This document shows positions 18,329 through 27,171 of a stretch of DNA of 64,000 nucleotides, piece after piece. The notes beneath the pieces are model-generated. The model worked only from the letters and a program-made list of their open reading frames with translations. It was not told the origin of the DNA and searched no databases. Positions within the stretch are counted from its first letter, which is position 1, and each line of letters begins with the position of its first letter. A program made the position numbers and the translations under genes. The stretch comes from Streptomyces sp. AM 2-1-1 (GTDB lineage Bacteria > Actinomycetota > Actinomycetes > Streptomycetales > Streptomycetaceae): positions 2,232,001 through 2,296,000 of the forward strand of contig NZ_CP119147.1 in the NCBI RefSeq assembly GCF_029167645.1, written 5' to 3'.

Positions 18329-19294
18329 ATGTTCGCCGCCTACGCAGCCCGCATCGACCGCGAGAACCCCCTGTCCGGCCTGGAACTGGGCGACCGCCCG
18401 ACTCCCTCGGCCCGGCCCGGCTGGACCACCGTCGACGTCCGCGCCGCCTCGCTCAACCACCACGACCTCTGGTCGCTGCGCGGGGTGGGCATCACCGAGG
18501 ACCGGCTGCCGATGATCCTCGGCTGTGACGCGTCCGGCGTCGACGAGGACGGCAACGAGGTCGTGGTGCACTCCGTGATCGGCCAGAGCGGCCACGGCGT
18601 CGGGCCCGAGGAACCGCGCTCCATCCTGACCGAGCGCTACCAGGGCACCTTCGCCGAACGGGTCTCCGTACCCACCTGGAACGTGCTGCCCAAGCCGAAG
18701 GAACTGACCTTCGAGGAAGCCGCCTGCCTGCCGACCGCCTGGCTCACCGCGTACCGGATGCTCTTCACCAACGCCGGTGTGCGGCCGGGCGATTCCGTGC
18801 TGGTGCAGGGTGCGGGCGGCGGGGTCGCCACCGCCGCCGTCGTCCTCGGCCGCGCGGCCGGACTCCGGGTCTACGCGACCAGCCGGGACGAGGCGAAGCG
18901 GCGGCGGGCGGTGGAGCTCGGGGCCGTCGAGGCGTTCGAGCCCGGCGCCCGGCTGCCCCAGCGGGTGGACGCCGTCATCGAGACGGTCGGGGCCGCGACC
19001 TGGTCCCACTCGGTGAAGTCGCTGCGCCCCGGCGGCACCCTCGTCATCTCCGGTGCCACCAGCGGCGACCGGCCCGCGCACGCCGAACTGACCCGGATCT
19101 TCTTCCTGGAACTCAAGGTCGTCGGCTCCACGATGGGCTCCAAGGACGAGTTGGAGGACCTGCTGTCCTTCTGCGCGACGACCGGCGTGCGGCCCGTCGT
19201 GGACGCGGTCCTGCCGCTGGACCGGGCCCGCGAGGGCTTCGAACGCATGCTCACCGGGGAGCAGTTCGGCAAGATCGTGCTGACCGCCTCCTGA
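18329..19294 (+). CDS. Zinc-type alcohol dehydrogenase-like / quinone oxidoreductase (MDR)
   Basis: 321-residue medium-chain dehydrogenase/reductase. The N-terminal GroES-like domain has AASLNHHDLWSLRG and the LGCDASGV segment; the Rossmann domain has VLVQGAGGGVATAAVVLGRA as nucleotide-binding loop. The structural zinc cysteines of classical alcohol dehydrogenases are absent, which points to a quinone-reductase-like, NAD(P)H-dependent enzyme. Substrate unknown. It appears leaderless, with its own promoter, and is divergent from the small regulator/Clp-N operon. Confidence 0.88.
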   Translation: MFAAYAARIDRENPLSGLELGDRPTPSARPGWTTVDVRAASLNHHDLWSLRGVGITEDRLPMILGCDASGVDEDGNEVVVHSVIGQSGHGVGPEEPRSILTERYQGTFAERVSVPTWNVLPKPKELTFEEAACLPTAWLTAYRMLFTNAGVRPGDSVLVQGAGGGVATAAVVLGRAAGLRVYATSRDEAKRRRAVELGAVEAFEPGARLPQRVDAVIETVGAATWSHSVKSLRPGGTLVISGATSGDRPAHAELTRIFFLELKVVGSTMGSKDELEDLLSFCATTGVRPVVDAVLPLDRAREGFERMLTGEQFGKIVLTAS

Positions 19295-19381
19295 CCGGCC
19301 CGTTCCGGACGCACCACCCCGGACGGCCTAAGGGGAGGGCGGCACCGTTCCCGCCGTGAGCAGCGGCTACAGTCCCTGCTC

Positions 19382-19825
19382 ATGACAATCGAGTCGTGGG
19401 CAGGCTGGTACCGGGACCACTTGGGTTCCGACGCGGCCACCGTCTTCGCGGGCGGCGGAGTGATCAAACTGCGCATCCGGGGCGTTGAGTTCGAGGGCAA
19501 GCGCCTCGACGACCTGCGCCCGGCGGCGGAACCGCTGCCGGACGGCGCTCCGTTCGCCCTCGCGAACGGCGCCCTGACCGACTGCGTCCTGGAGTGGGAC
19601 CAGCCGGTGACCGTCACCGACGGGGGCGAGGACGGGGCCGAGCGGCCCGCGACCCTGAGCTGCCTGTTCTCCCTGCGCCGGACGGACCCGGACGTCCACC
19701 TCGCCCTGCACCTGGATGGCGCGCTCTACGAATCGGCGCGCGCCGAACGCGACTTCACCGCCGCGCTGGCCGCGATACGCAACGTCCTGCCGGAGGACGT
19801 GCACCTGCGGGCACCGGCTCTCTGA
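19382..19825 (+). CDS. Conserved hypothetical protein (tentatively DUF6304)
   Basis: 147-residue soluble protein starting MTIESWAGWYRDHLG and ending LPEDVHLRAPAL. It looks like a Streptomyces-specific conserved family, which I tentatively recall as DUF6304; no motif points to a function. Third codon positions are strongly GC-rich, as in neighbouring genes, which supports coding. TACAGT at 19368-19373 lies 8 nt before the ATG, suggesting a very short or absent leader. It converges on the MFS transporter gene. Confidence 0.75.
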   Translation: MTIESWAGWYRDHLGSDAATVFAGGGVIKLRIRGVEFEGKRLDDLRPAAEPLPDGAPFALANGALTDCVLEWDQPVTVTDGGEDGAERPATLSCLFSLRRTDPDVHLALHLDGALYESARAERDFTAALAAIRNVLPEDVHLRAPAL

Positions 19826-20022
19826 CCGCCGGCTCGGGGGTGACCGCGGGCGGGCACTCCTGCGGACGGCCGGCCCACGGTCCCGGGGAACATCGCCCCA
19901 GCCGTGGGCACTGAGAACGATCACCGTCCGGTCGGTGTGCGCGCGGACGCGGTTCTCGCTACACCCCAGGTCTTTGCGACAGACCGGGACCGACGCGGGT
20001 GTCGCCGAGGAACCCTCCCTTC

Positions 20023-21537
20023 CTACTCGCCGTCCGGTTCGGCCGCGGGCGTTGGTGTCGTGGTGCCCGTGCCGCGACGGGATCGGGCGATGCCCCAGCC
20101 CACCAGCGCCCCGGCCGAGACCGTGAGCAGGAGGCCGGCCAGCGTGACGGCCTCGCCGAACTCCGCAGTCCGGTCGGCGCTCCAGTGCGACGTGGCGATG
20201 TCGCCGGTGAAGAACGCTGCGAGGATGGTTCCGCTGACGGCGATGCCGATTGCCGTGGCGACTTCGCCGGAGGTGTCGACCAGCGCCGCTCCGATGGTGG
20301 TGCGGTCGGCCGGCAGACCACGCATCACGTTGGTTCCGGCGACGACACCCACCACGCGCATCCCGGCGGCGACGAGCACGAGCGCGAGGGCGACCCAGAC
20401 GTACCCGAAGCGGCCCAGCAGCGCGTAGACGGCGAGTCCGCACACGACGGATCCGGCACCGAGCCAGGCGGCTCCGTCGAAACCCACACGCGTGAGCAGC
20501 GGCCCGACGAGAGCACCGCCGGCGATGAGTACGACGACCTGCGGCAGCATTCCCAGCGCCGCCCGAGCCGGCGTCCAGCCCCAGTCGAGCTGAAGCTGGA
20601 GGCTCACGAGGTAACCGAGGCCGGCCACCGCGAGGCCCGAAGCGCCCTTGAACGCCAGCCCGCTGGACACGAGCGGGCGAGCGACGAGCGCGAGGTCGAG
20701 CAGCGGATGGGCGGTGCGGCGCGCGCGGACGACGAACAGCACGGCCGTCACGACGGCCGCTGCCGTGGTCAGCCACGGCAGGAGCGATGCGGCGCCCGCG
20801 TCGACGAACAGCGTCGGAGCGACCAGCGCGGACACGATCGCGGCCGTGCCGCACAGGGCACCGGGGCCGTCGACGGGGTCGCGGTGCAGCTCGTCCTTCC
20901 GGTCGGCGGGTATGCCCCGGCGAATGCCGATGAAGGCGAGCGCGGCGATCGGTACGTTCACCAGCAGCAGCGCCTGCCACGGAGCGAACGCCAGCACGAA
21001 GCCGCCGGCCGCGGGCCCGATCGCGAGTCCGACCAGCCCCACGGTCGAGATCAGTGTCGTACCACGGACACGGAGGGTGTCCTCGTCGAACAGACGGAAC
21101 GCCAGGGCGAGGGAGCCCGGCGTCGTCATCGCAGCCGCGACACCCATCACCGCACGGACCGCGATGAGTTGCTCTGCCGTCGCGACGAAAGCGGTCGCCA
21201 GGCTCGCCGCACCCAGCAACACCAACCCGAGCAGCATGATCTTGCGGCGGCCGACCCGGTCGGCCAGCGCGCCGAAGACCAGCATCAGTCCGCCGAAGAC
21301 GACGGCGTACACGCCCGTGACCCACTGCAACTCCGTCGTCGACGCCGAGAGCCGGCGGCCGATGGTCGGCAGCGCGACGTTGAGGATCGAGTTGTCGAGC
21401 ATCTCGAACAGGAACACCGCGGACAGACCGGCGAGGGCTGTCCACGCTTCTCGCAGGGAGCGAGGCGAACGCGAGGATGGAGGAGAACTTTCGGCACCGT
21501 CGACCTGGTCGACCGTTCCGGTACGTCGGACCTTCAC
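20023..21537 (-). CDS. MFS drug-type exporter (DHA2/EmrB-QacA family)
   Basis: 504-residue integral membrane protein with about 14 predicted helices, the DHA2 (QacA/EmrB) arrangement. Helix 1 carries FLFEMLDNSILNVALPTIG, the typical D in motif D1, and the first cytoplasmic loop has GALADRVGRRKIML (motif A). Motif C-like GLAIGPAAGGF lies in helix 5. It probably exports hydrophobic or cationic drugs by proton antiport; the substrate is unknown. The GTG at 21537 follows AAGGAG; the longer frame lacks such a site. No regulator gene lies beside it. Confidence 0.9.
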   Translation of the reverse strand: MKVRRTGTVDQVDGAESSPPSSRSPRSLREAWTALAGLSAVFLFEMLDNSILNVALPTIGRRLSASTTELQWVTGVYAVVFGGLMLVFGALADRVGRRKIMLLGLVLLGAASLATAFVATAEQLIAVRAVMGVAAAMTTPGSLALAFRLFDEDTLRVRGTTLISTVGLVGLAIGPAAGGFVLAFAPWQALLLVNVPIAALAFIGIRRGIPADRKDELHRDPVDGPGALCGTAAIVSALVAPTLFVDAGAASLLPWLTTAAAVVTAVLFVVRARRTAHPLLDLALVARPLVSSGLAFKGASGLAVAGLGYLVSLQLQLDWGWTPARAALGMLPQVVVLIAGGALVGPLLTRVGFDGAAWLGAGSVVCGLAVYALLGRFGYVWVALALVLVAAGMRVVGVVAGTNVMRGLPADRTTIGAALVDTSGEVATAIGIAVSGTILAAFFTGDIATSHWSADRTAEFGEAVTLAGLLLTVSAGALVGWGIARSRRGTGTTTPTPAAEPDGE

Positions 21538-22003
21538 TGCGCACTCCTTCGAGGGAAGAAGTGGCGGTCCGTCCGGCACCGCGTACGCGCGCGTGCCCCT
21601 GCTCCATCGACTGGCGACGATGACCCGCAGAGCGCACAGGCTTTTACTTCGAGTGCTCCCATGCTACGACACCGTCGGACGTCACGACGCGGCACTGCGC
21701 CGCCACCGGGCTCCACTCGACGCTCAGGCCCGGTAGCGGCTCGCCCCACCACAGCCCGGAGCGAATCGACATGGCTGCGAGGGGTCAGCCGACGCGGACG
21801 CGCCCGCTTTCGTGGTCTTCGTGGTCTTCGTGGTCTTCGTCGTCGTCCTCGTCCCGCTCGTACCCGTCCGGATCACATAGCGGCAACGCCCCGCCGACGA
21901 GGCGGGGGCCCGGCTGACCGCCCTCGGCGATGCGGCACCGTACTGCCTCCCCGCCCGGGAGCCGCCCTCTTCCCGCCGGACCGCAGCGCACTACCGTGAC
22001 CGC
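21538..22003. other. Intergenic region with a short tandem repeat
   Basis: 466 bp between the divergent MFS and DUF952 genes. It holds their promoters and the 9-bp repeat at 21809-21844. TACCGT at 21992-21997 is a likely -10 box for the downstream gene, 6 nt before its ATG. No convincing gene was seen. Confidence 0.5.
21809..21844. repeat. 9-bp tandem repeat TTCGTGGTC
   Basis: Three perfect copies of TTCGTGGTC (21809-21835) plus one variant TTCGTCGTC (21836-21844) in intergenic DNA. Read on the minus strand it would encode an acidic DHE repeat, but no supporting gene frame is seen. Confidence 0.8.
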
Positions 22004-22342
22004 ATGACCGAACTCCTCCACCTCACCGAACCCGCTCTCTGGGCGGCAGCCCTGCACGACGGCGCCTACACCTGGTCCACCCGTGGCCGCACCCTGCGGG
22101 AGGAGGGCTTCATCCACCTCTCCCACCCTCACCAACTGCCCGCCGTGGCCCGCATGCTGTACGGCTCCGAGGAGATCGAGCTGATCGTCCTGGTCATCGA
22201 TCCGGCCAGGCTCACCGCCCCGGTGCGCCACGAGGCGATGACCGAGGGCGGCGAGGAGTTCCCGCACCTGTACGGCCCGCTTCCGGTGGACGCGGTGGTG
22301 GAGGTACGGCAGTGGGCGGCCCCGGGGCACGCCTCGGAGTGA
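22004..22342 (+). CDS. DUF952 domain protein
   Basis: 112-residue member of DUF952, a family of small cytoplasmic proteins of unknown function. Family landmarks are the N-terminal LLHLTEPALW, the central EGFIHLSHPHQLPAVA and the C-terminal FPHLYGPLPVDAVV. Length is complete. The ATG at 22004 lies 6 nt after TACCGT, suggesting a leaderless transcript. It is the last ordinary chromosomal gene before the sodN-associated island. Confidence 0.88.
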   Translation: MTELLHLTEPALWAAALHDGAYTWSTRGRTLREEGFIHLSHPHQLPAVARMLYGSEEIELIVLVIDPARLTAPVRHEAMTEGGEEFPHLYGPLPVDAVVEVRQWAAPGHASE

Positions 22343-22823
22343 CCGCGCCCCCTGCTTCCCGATGCGGCGCGGATCCCGTCCAACAGCGCCCGGACCAGGC
22401 CCTCAGGCCGCTCCAGTGCCTCCGCGGACCGCCTGGGAGGGTCGGAGGGCCGGCGGCGGTACACGGTCGGCTCGCCCCTCCCGCGGCCGGCGCAGGAGCC
22501 CTTCTGGTCGAAGCCCCGGGCACCGGGCACCGCGCCGCTCGCCACCGCCGACGACATGGCGGCCGGCGTCTCCGCCCGGGCCGCCCGGCGAAGGGCGTCT
22601 GAGCACCCGCGCGGGGCCCTCCGGACAGACCTCCGCACCAGGCTCCCGCACGCGGCCCCGTGCTCGCGGGCGGCCTCTCGATGCGGCCCGCCCGGGAGGC
22701 AGAAAAAACCGCACCCGGCCCCCTCGGACACCGACTTCGGCGTGCGGGAGGGACGGATGCGGCAGCCGAGCGAGGCGTTCTGCGGCGACCGGAGCGGATT
22801 CCGGGCGCCCGCCCTGCCCTGCG

Positions 22824-22842
22824 TCAGGCCTTCTTGGTCTCC
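22824..22842. repeat. Left attachment site (19-bp direct repeat of the sodN 3' end)
   Basis: TCAGGCCTTCTTGGTCTCC, identical to 32719-32737. On the minus strand it would read as the last sodN codons (ETKKA and stop), but no sodN body follows: the next bases are TAGTAATCGG. It marks the distal boundary of the island. Confidence 0.85.
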
Positions 22843-22862
22843 TAGTAATCGGCCGGGTCGGT

Positions 22863-22898
22863 GACCTGCGGTGATGGCGGCCGCAGGTCGTTGACCTG
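22863..22898. repeat. Recombinase arm-type repeats at the left end
   Basis: GACCTGCGG (22863-22871) and its complement CCGCAGGTC (22881-22889) form a 9-bp inverted repeat; a further GACCTG follows at 22893-22898. CCGCAGGTC recurs at 32692-32700, just inside the other end. Such repeated arms near the core are expected for tyrosine-recombinase/Xis sites; this role is inference. Confidence 0.5.
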
Positions 22899-23153
22899 GC
22901 CTTTTGGTGTTGGGTGGTGATGGGGTGCGACGGTCTTCATCGGGTGTCCTGCGGACTGTGTGCGGACTGTTGAAAGAACAGAAGACGCCCCTGTGGCCGT
23001 ATCGGTCCTCCAAATGATCAGCCTTGTCGGCGTTAACGCGTAACCGCTGCTTCCCCGACTGTCACTGGGTACCGTTACCTTCCCATCAGGGGCCGGTGAA
23101 GGCACTCAACGTTCCTCTGTGCGGCAAAAACTTGACGAAGGGTCGATGAGTTG

Positions 23154-23579
23154 ATGGCGATGGTCGGGACCGGGCGCGTATGGATATCGGTGACGGTTGC
23201 GTTGACTGGCGTGGCGACCGTGGTGCTGGTCCTGGTCGCCGTCTTCGCGGACCCTGATACGACAGAGCGGACCGTGGGGGTGTGGGGTGCGGTCGTCTCG
23301 ATGCTCAGCTTGCTGGTTTCTGTGGTTGCTTTCTTCCGAAGTGCAGGAGGCGGGCTTGCGGGCGGGCGGCGAGTGCGTGGCGGCCGCGGATCGGTAGTGG
23401 CTGGCGGCAATATCACTGCCTCCGCAATTGGAAACAACTCCAACGTGAGCGGCCCCCACTCGTCGCCTAGTCGTGCTGCAGCGAGGCGGAACGCGGATGA
23501 CGTTCGGGCTGGTCGAGATGGGATCGCAGCTGGTGGTGATATCACGGACAGCGCCCTCGGGGATGGTAGCCAACGATGA
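23154..23579 (+). CDS. Small two-helix membrane protein, partner of the TPR-PIN protein
   Basis: 141 residues, not a family I recognise. Two membrane helices (about 9-31 and 41-61) are followed by a cytoplasmic Gly/Arg-rich tail with two copies of an unusual peptide: VVAGGNITASAIGNNSNV (81-98) and IAAGGDITDSALGDGSQ (124-140). A third copy lies in the N-terminus of the next gene's product. The stop overlaps the next ATG (ATGA), so the two are translationally coupled. Inference: it anchors the large protein at the membrane through self-assembling beta-strand peptides, as in bacterial NLR-like conflict systems. TTG 23151 is an alternative start. Confidence 0.75.
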   Translation: MAMVGTGRVWISVTVALTGVATVVLVLVAVFADPDTTERTVGVWGAVVSMLSLLVSVVAFFRSAGGGLAGGRRVRGGRGSVVAGGNITASAIGNNSNVSGPHSSPSRAAARRNADDVRAGRDGIAAGGDITDSALGDGSQR

Positions 23580-26500
23580 CGCCATTCCCCGGGTTCCGGC
23601 GTAAGGGCCGAACTGCTTTTCTGGGAAGTGAAGAAGTACCCGTCGAGGTCGCACGGACGGTTCAGGCCGGCCCGGGCGCAGTCGTGGCTGGCGGATCTAT
23701 CATCGCTTCTGCGGTGGGTGACAACAACAACGTCACATACATCGAAAAGCAGTATGTAACCGATGGGGACGCCTTGATAAAGGCGACCCGGGACGCTTTC
23801 GAGAACGCGCTAGGCACTTTGCCACCGACGCTCCAAGAAGAAGCTCGCCAATTGCGTGATCACTGGCCTGACGTGGAAGCCGTCATTATCAATTTTCCCT
23901 CTGGTAGATCTGCACGGAGGGGCGTGTTTGAACAATGGGAAAAGTGTGAGCCGCCGTGGCTCGACAAGGCCCCCACTCGCGCGCTTACGTGGCTTGGTGG
24001 CCTGGCGGCAGTCTACGATGCCGAGAGCGCATCATTCTCGTTTTATGACCGGGCCGTACGCGAGGGGGGATTTCCTCGTGAACTTTTGGTCGTCAAGGCT
24101 GCCCTGCAGAAAGAGACGCTGACCAAGGGCAGTGCATGTTCGTACCTAGCCGCCCATGTAGATCTCGACTCACCGCTAATCCATTCCGTGCGATCCGCTC
24201 TCGCTAAAGACTGGGCCGCAGCCCTTGCTCACCTGGACCGGTGGACTGCTCTTGATAGCAGCGGACAGGCTCTGAAATGTCTCCTAAGGACGCGCATGCT
24301 TATGGCGCTGGACTTGGTCGACCAGGCCCTGCCTGCTCTGCGTGAAGCGGATGTAGCACGCGTCAGCCAACTTGGAATGGAACTGGCACAGGCTTTGCTC
24401 CTGCGAGCCAGGCGCCGCGCTACTCGCCACAGGCTCGCTGACGTCCAGGAAGCCCTGGCTGTTGCACTCCGAGTTCGTAACGCACGTCGAGAATGGTTTG
24501 GTGACAGCGCTGCGGCGGTCGTCCTTGCAATGCGGGCCGCCCTGTCTACTCAGGACCTGGCAACCGCGTGGGCTCTCTGTCAGCCGGCTCCCGAAGGAGA
24601 AGCTAGCGAGCAAGAAGCTGAGGATCCTCGCGTATTGGAGGAGAGCGCCCTGATTGCGGCACTAACGGGTCGCGAACACCGTGCGCGCGAACTCTTGAGC
24701 GTAGTGACGAGCCCGTTCCCGCGAGCACAGGTGCTGGCTGTACTCGAGGAACGCCGCGCTGGCAGCAGCGAGGACGAGCGGGTAGCGGAGGCTTGGCGGC
24801 GTGCCTGGGATGCAGCGGAGTCGGGGCCCGACCAGCTCATGGCGGCCATGGGGCTGGTGGAGTCCGGACAAGACCTGCCGGAGCTCGCGCACCTGAATGA
24901 CGACTATCCCGAGGCGGTGGCTGATCTCAAGAAATTTGCCCACGCCGTCAGCGGCACAGTAGACGGCGATCTGTCGATTTTGCGTGCCAATGCGAACCAA
25001 CATCCGATTATTGCTGTGAAACTGTCGCAGCGCTATCAGCAACTCGGCAATCTCGAAATGTCTGCGGCCACGCTGCAGGAGGCCGCGACACACTGGCGCG
25101 ATGCGCAGCTGATGAATATGGCAGCTCGCGGCTACCAACGTGCCAGGAACTACCTAAAGTCCAAGGAGTGCGCTGAGAGCGCGCTGCGAATTGCTGGGCC
25201 AGGCTGGGCAGCGCAGGGTGCCATGTACGAGCTGCTCGTTGAGACAGAATCCGCCGCAGGGAATTGGGAGCAGGCCACGGAAGCGGCCATCACACTCCTA
25301 AGGTTGGACCCGCATAGCCTTGACGCACGTTGGGCCTTGGTGAAGTGCTACGTCACGCGGGCGCAGCCTGACGAAGCGTGGCAGACCCTGACCGAACTCG
25401 GCGAAGCAGCGACACCACGACGTCGCGACGAAGCGATCCTGTGGGTCCAGCTCGGCGCGCGCCTGTCTACTGATCCACAGTTTGTCGGGCGTGCACTAGA
25501 ACTGATGCAGAAATGGCCGCAGGATGAAGAGTTGCTGGGACGCTTCCTTGCAGCTCTTCTCTTGCGATCAGCCACGACGCAACCTATGCCTGAAGAGGCA
25601 GCTGAAATGCTGCGTGAAGCGAGCTCGGACTACTTGGAGCGCTTCCCCGATAGTGTGTATTTCCGCGCCCTCGACGCCAGCGAACCACGCGCGGTACTCG
25701 AAGAACTTGGCCGGAGCCTGCGCCGCGAGCACGAGGATGAGGACCGTCGCGAGATTGGAGAGCGGATTGGGCAAGGCCAGTTCCCTGTGGGAATGCTGAC
25801 CCTGCTGAACGGCCGGCCATACGCCGAGGTGTGTGTGCGGCTCACCGAGGGACCTCCCGGCCTTTTTGCATCGGACCCAAACTCGGACGTTTGGGAAGCA
25901 GCCGCCGTCCAAGCTGCCATGACTCGGCGGGTAGTCCTGGATACGAGTGCAGCTGTATCTCTCGCCCTGTTGGAGCAGGAAGCCACCGAACGGCTCCTCG
26001 GCTCCTGTCAGAGCATCATGACGACTGATCAGGTTGTTGGCGACGCCTTCCATGCCCTCGAGTCCCTCGCTCTGCGGTCCGATGCCACGGTGGTCTGGAA
26101 CGAGAGCGAGGCACGGGCAGCTCTTCACGTTGCTTCAGAGGAACAGATGAGTGCCCTGCGAGGGACACTCAAGCGTGCCGTTGAACTCGTACGACTTCTA
26201 CCGCGGGTGGCCCGGCCGGAGCTACGGGCATTGCCGGGATTGTCTGGGGACCGCGCCCCGCAGGCATGGCTCACGGCCTTGGACCACGCCAAGGAGCACA
26301 ACATGGTGTTGTGGTGCGATGACCGAGCTCTGCGCGTAGTTGCCCGGTCGGTGGGCGTACCCGCATTCGGCACGCTTGCCTTGATCGACGCGTGTCTGCG
26401 TGAGCGGACCTTGGCACCGCAGGAGGCGATGGTTCTGAGGGCCGAACTCCTCCGACATTTCTACATGGATATACCCTTCTCCAGCGAGTTGTATGGGTTC

Positions 26501-26980
26501 GCAGCGCAATCCGACAGTTGGCAGGCACGAGCCGTAGCCGCAGCGATCGCACGGCCGACGGCCTGGACCGATGCACAGGCTGTGGTGCGGCTGGTTCTCA
26601 ATGCGATTGCACAGATCATCGATTCTGAGCCGGACCATACTGCTTCCTGGTTGACAGCCGCGTACGTGGGTCTCTGGCGAGCAACTCTGCCCTCCCACAG
26701 GGCTGCCAACCTACAGAAACTATGCATCCAAGCCCTGACTCAGCCGTGGGTCTCCGCCTCATCAATGCCCTTTATTCTTACCGGTCTGCGCGACGGTGCT
26801 ACAGAGGTCGAAAGCGGCGATGGCCCCCTGATGGCCGCTCTGGCTCGCTACTACGGCGAACTAGTGAGACAAATGGGTCATCCTGAGGCAGGGACAGAGC
26901 TCATGGACTTGTTCAGTCATGCTGGTGCAGCAGACAAGTCCGCAGCTGCACGTATCGTGATTACTCACCGAGACAATTAG
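23576..26980 (+). CDS. Large helical-repeat (TPR-like) protein with C-terminal PIN-like domain
   Basis: 1134 residues. N-terminus: the peptide VVAGGSIIASAVGDNNNV (36-53), shared with the upstream small protein. Residues about 70-780 are almost all helical, with TPR-like repeats clearest at 470-620 (for example YQQLGNLEMSAATLQEAATH and GNWEQATEAAITLLRLDPHS). Residues about 785-945 look like a PIN nuclease: VVLDTSAAVSLALL (Asp789), TTDQVVGDAFHALESL (Asp818, Asp823) and WCDDRALRVVARSVG (Asp915/916) followed by GTLALIDA. A helical C-terminal part follows. No NTPase motif was seen. Codon use is less GC-rich than in flanking genes, a sign of transfer. Inferred role: RNA-cleaving effector in a defence module. 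Confidence 0.8.
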   Translation: MTPFPGFRRKGRTAFLGSEEVPVEVARTVQAGPGAVVAGGSIIASAVGDNNNVTYIEKQYVTDGDALIKATRDAFENALGTLPPTLQEEARQLRDHWPDVEAVIINFPSGRSARRGVFEQWEKCEPPWLDKAPTRALTWLGGLAAVYDAESASFSFYDRAVREGGFPRELLVVKAALQKETLTKGSACSYLAAHVDLDSPLIHSVRSALAKDWAAALAHLDRWTALDSSGQALKCLLRTRMLMALDLVDQALPALREADVARVSQLGMELAQALLLRARRRATRHRLADVQEALAVALRVRNARREWFGDSAAAVVLAMRAALSTQDLATAWALCQPAPEGEASEQEAEDPRVLEESALIAALTGREHRARELLSVVTSPFPRAQVLAVLEERRAGSSEDERVAEAWRRAWDAAESGPDQLMAAMGLVESGQDLPELAHLNDDYPEAVADLKKFAHAVSGTVDGDLSILRANANQHPIIAVKLSQRYQQLGNLEMSAATLQEAATHWRDAQLMNMAARGYQRARNYLKSKECAESALRIAGPGWAAQGAMYELLVETESAAGNWEQATEAAITLLRLDPHSLDARWALVKCYVTRAQPDEAWQTLTELGEAATPRRRDEAILWVQLGARLSTDPQFVGRALELMQKWPQDEELLGRFLAALLLRSATTQPMPEEAAEMLREASSDYLERFPDSVYFRALDASEPRAVLEELGRSLRREHEDEDRREIGERIGQGQFPVGMLTLLNGRPYAEVCVRLTEGPPGLFASDPNSDVWEAAAVQAAMTRRVVLDTSAAVSLALLEQEATERLLGSCQSIMTTDQVVGDAFHALESLALRSDATVVWNESEARAALHVASEEQMSALRGTLKRAVELVRLLPRVARPELRALPGLSGDRAPQAWLTALDHAKEHNMVLWCDDRALRVVARSVGVPAFGTLALIDACLRERTLAPQEAMVLRAELLRHFYMDIPFSSELYGFAAQSDSWQARAVAAAIARPTAWTDAQAVVRLVLNAIAQIIDSEPDHTASWLTAAYVGLWRATLPSHRAANLQKLCIQALTQPWVSASSMPFILTGLRDGATEVESGDGPLMAALARYYGELVRQMGHPEAGTELMDLFSHAGAADKSAAARIVITHRDN

Positions 26981-26982
26981 GG

Positions 26983-27171
26983 TCATGCGGCGTACCTGAC
27001 AAAGATGCCGTCGATGTGCTTCTTCGGGGGTGCGGCTCTTTTGAAGTGAAGGTCGTGGGGCCAGGCGGTCAGTGTGTATCCGTCCTGGTCGGGGCTGGGG
27101 TAGAGCAGTTGGTGTCCATGTTTGATGTGGTAGGCGTCGAGGCCACTTAGTTGCTCATTAGCTCCAGCCAT
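26983..27171 (-). CDS. Small hypothetical protein at the end of the Nudix operon
   Basis: 62 residues beginning MAGANEQLSGLDAYHIKHG and ending DGIFVRYAA; no family recognised. Codons in its last two thirds have GC-rich third positions (GGC, ATC, GAC, TAC, GCC), which supports coding. Its start lies inside the last codons of the Nudix gene (14-bp overlap) in another frame, so it would be translationally coupled. No clear ribosome-binding site was seen. It ends 2 bp from the stop of the convergent TPR-PIN gene. Confidence 0.45.
   Translation of the reverse strand: MAGANEQLSGLDAYHIKHGHQLLYPSPDQDGYTLTAWPHDLHFKRAAPPKKHIDGIFVRYAA

Larger units (their letters stand above)
22343..23153. other. Gene-free junction region spanning the left island end
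   Basis: About 480 bp of GC-rich DNA without a convincing gene, then the 19-bp direct repeat (22824-22842), the GACCTGCGG arm-like repeats, and a less GC-rich stretch to 23153 with the palindrome GCGTTAACGC (23030-23039) and a GTACCGTTACC segment. The last part must contain the promoter of the island operon. Some antisense frames in the first part are high in GC but show no recognisable protein. Confidence 0.5.

Noticed and set aside
22362..22822. Possible gene left of the island boundary
   Set aside because: Open frames exist on both strands, but translations are Arg/Pro-rich without recognisable character and no ribosome-binding site was found.
22800..22850. tRNA gene as the integration site of the island
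   Set aside because: No tRNA-like cloverleaf was seen at either end; the repeat matches the sodN coding end instead.
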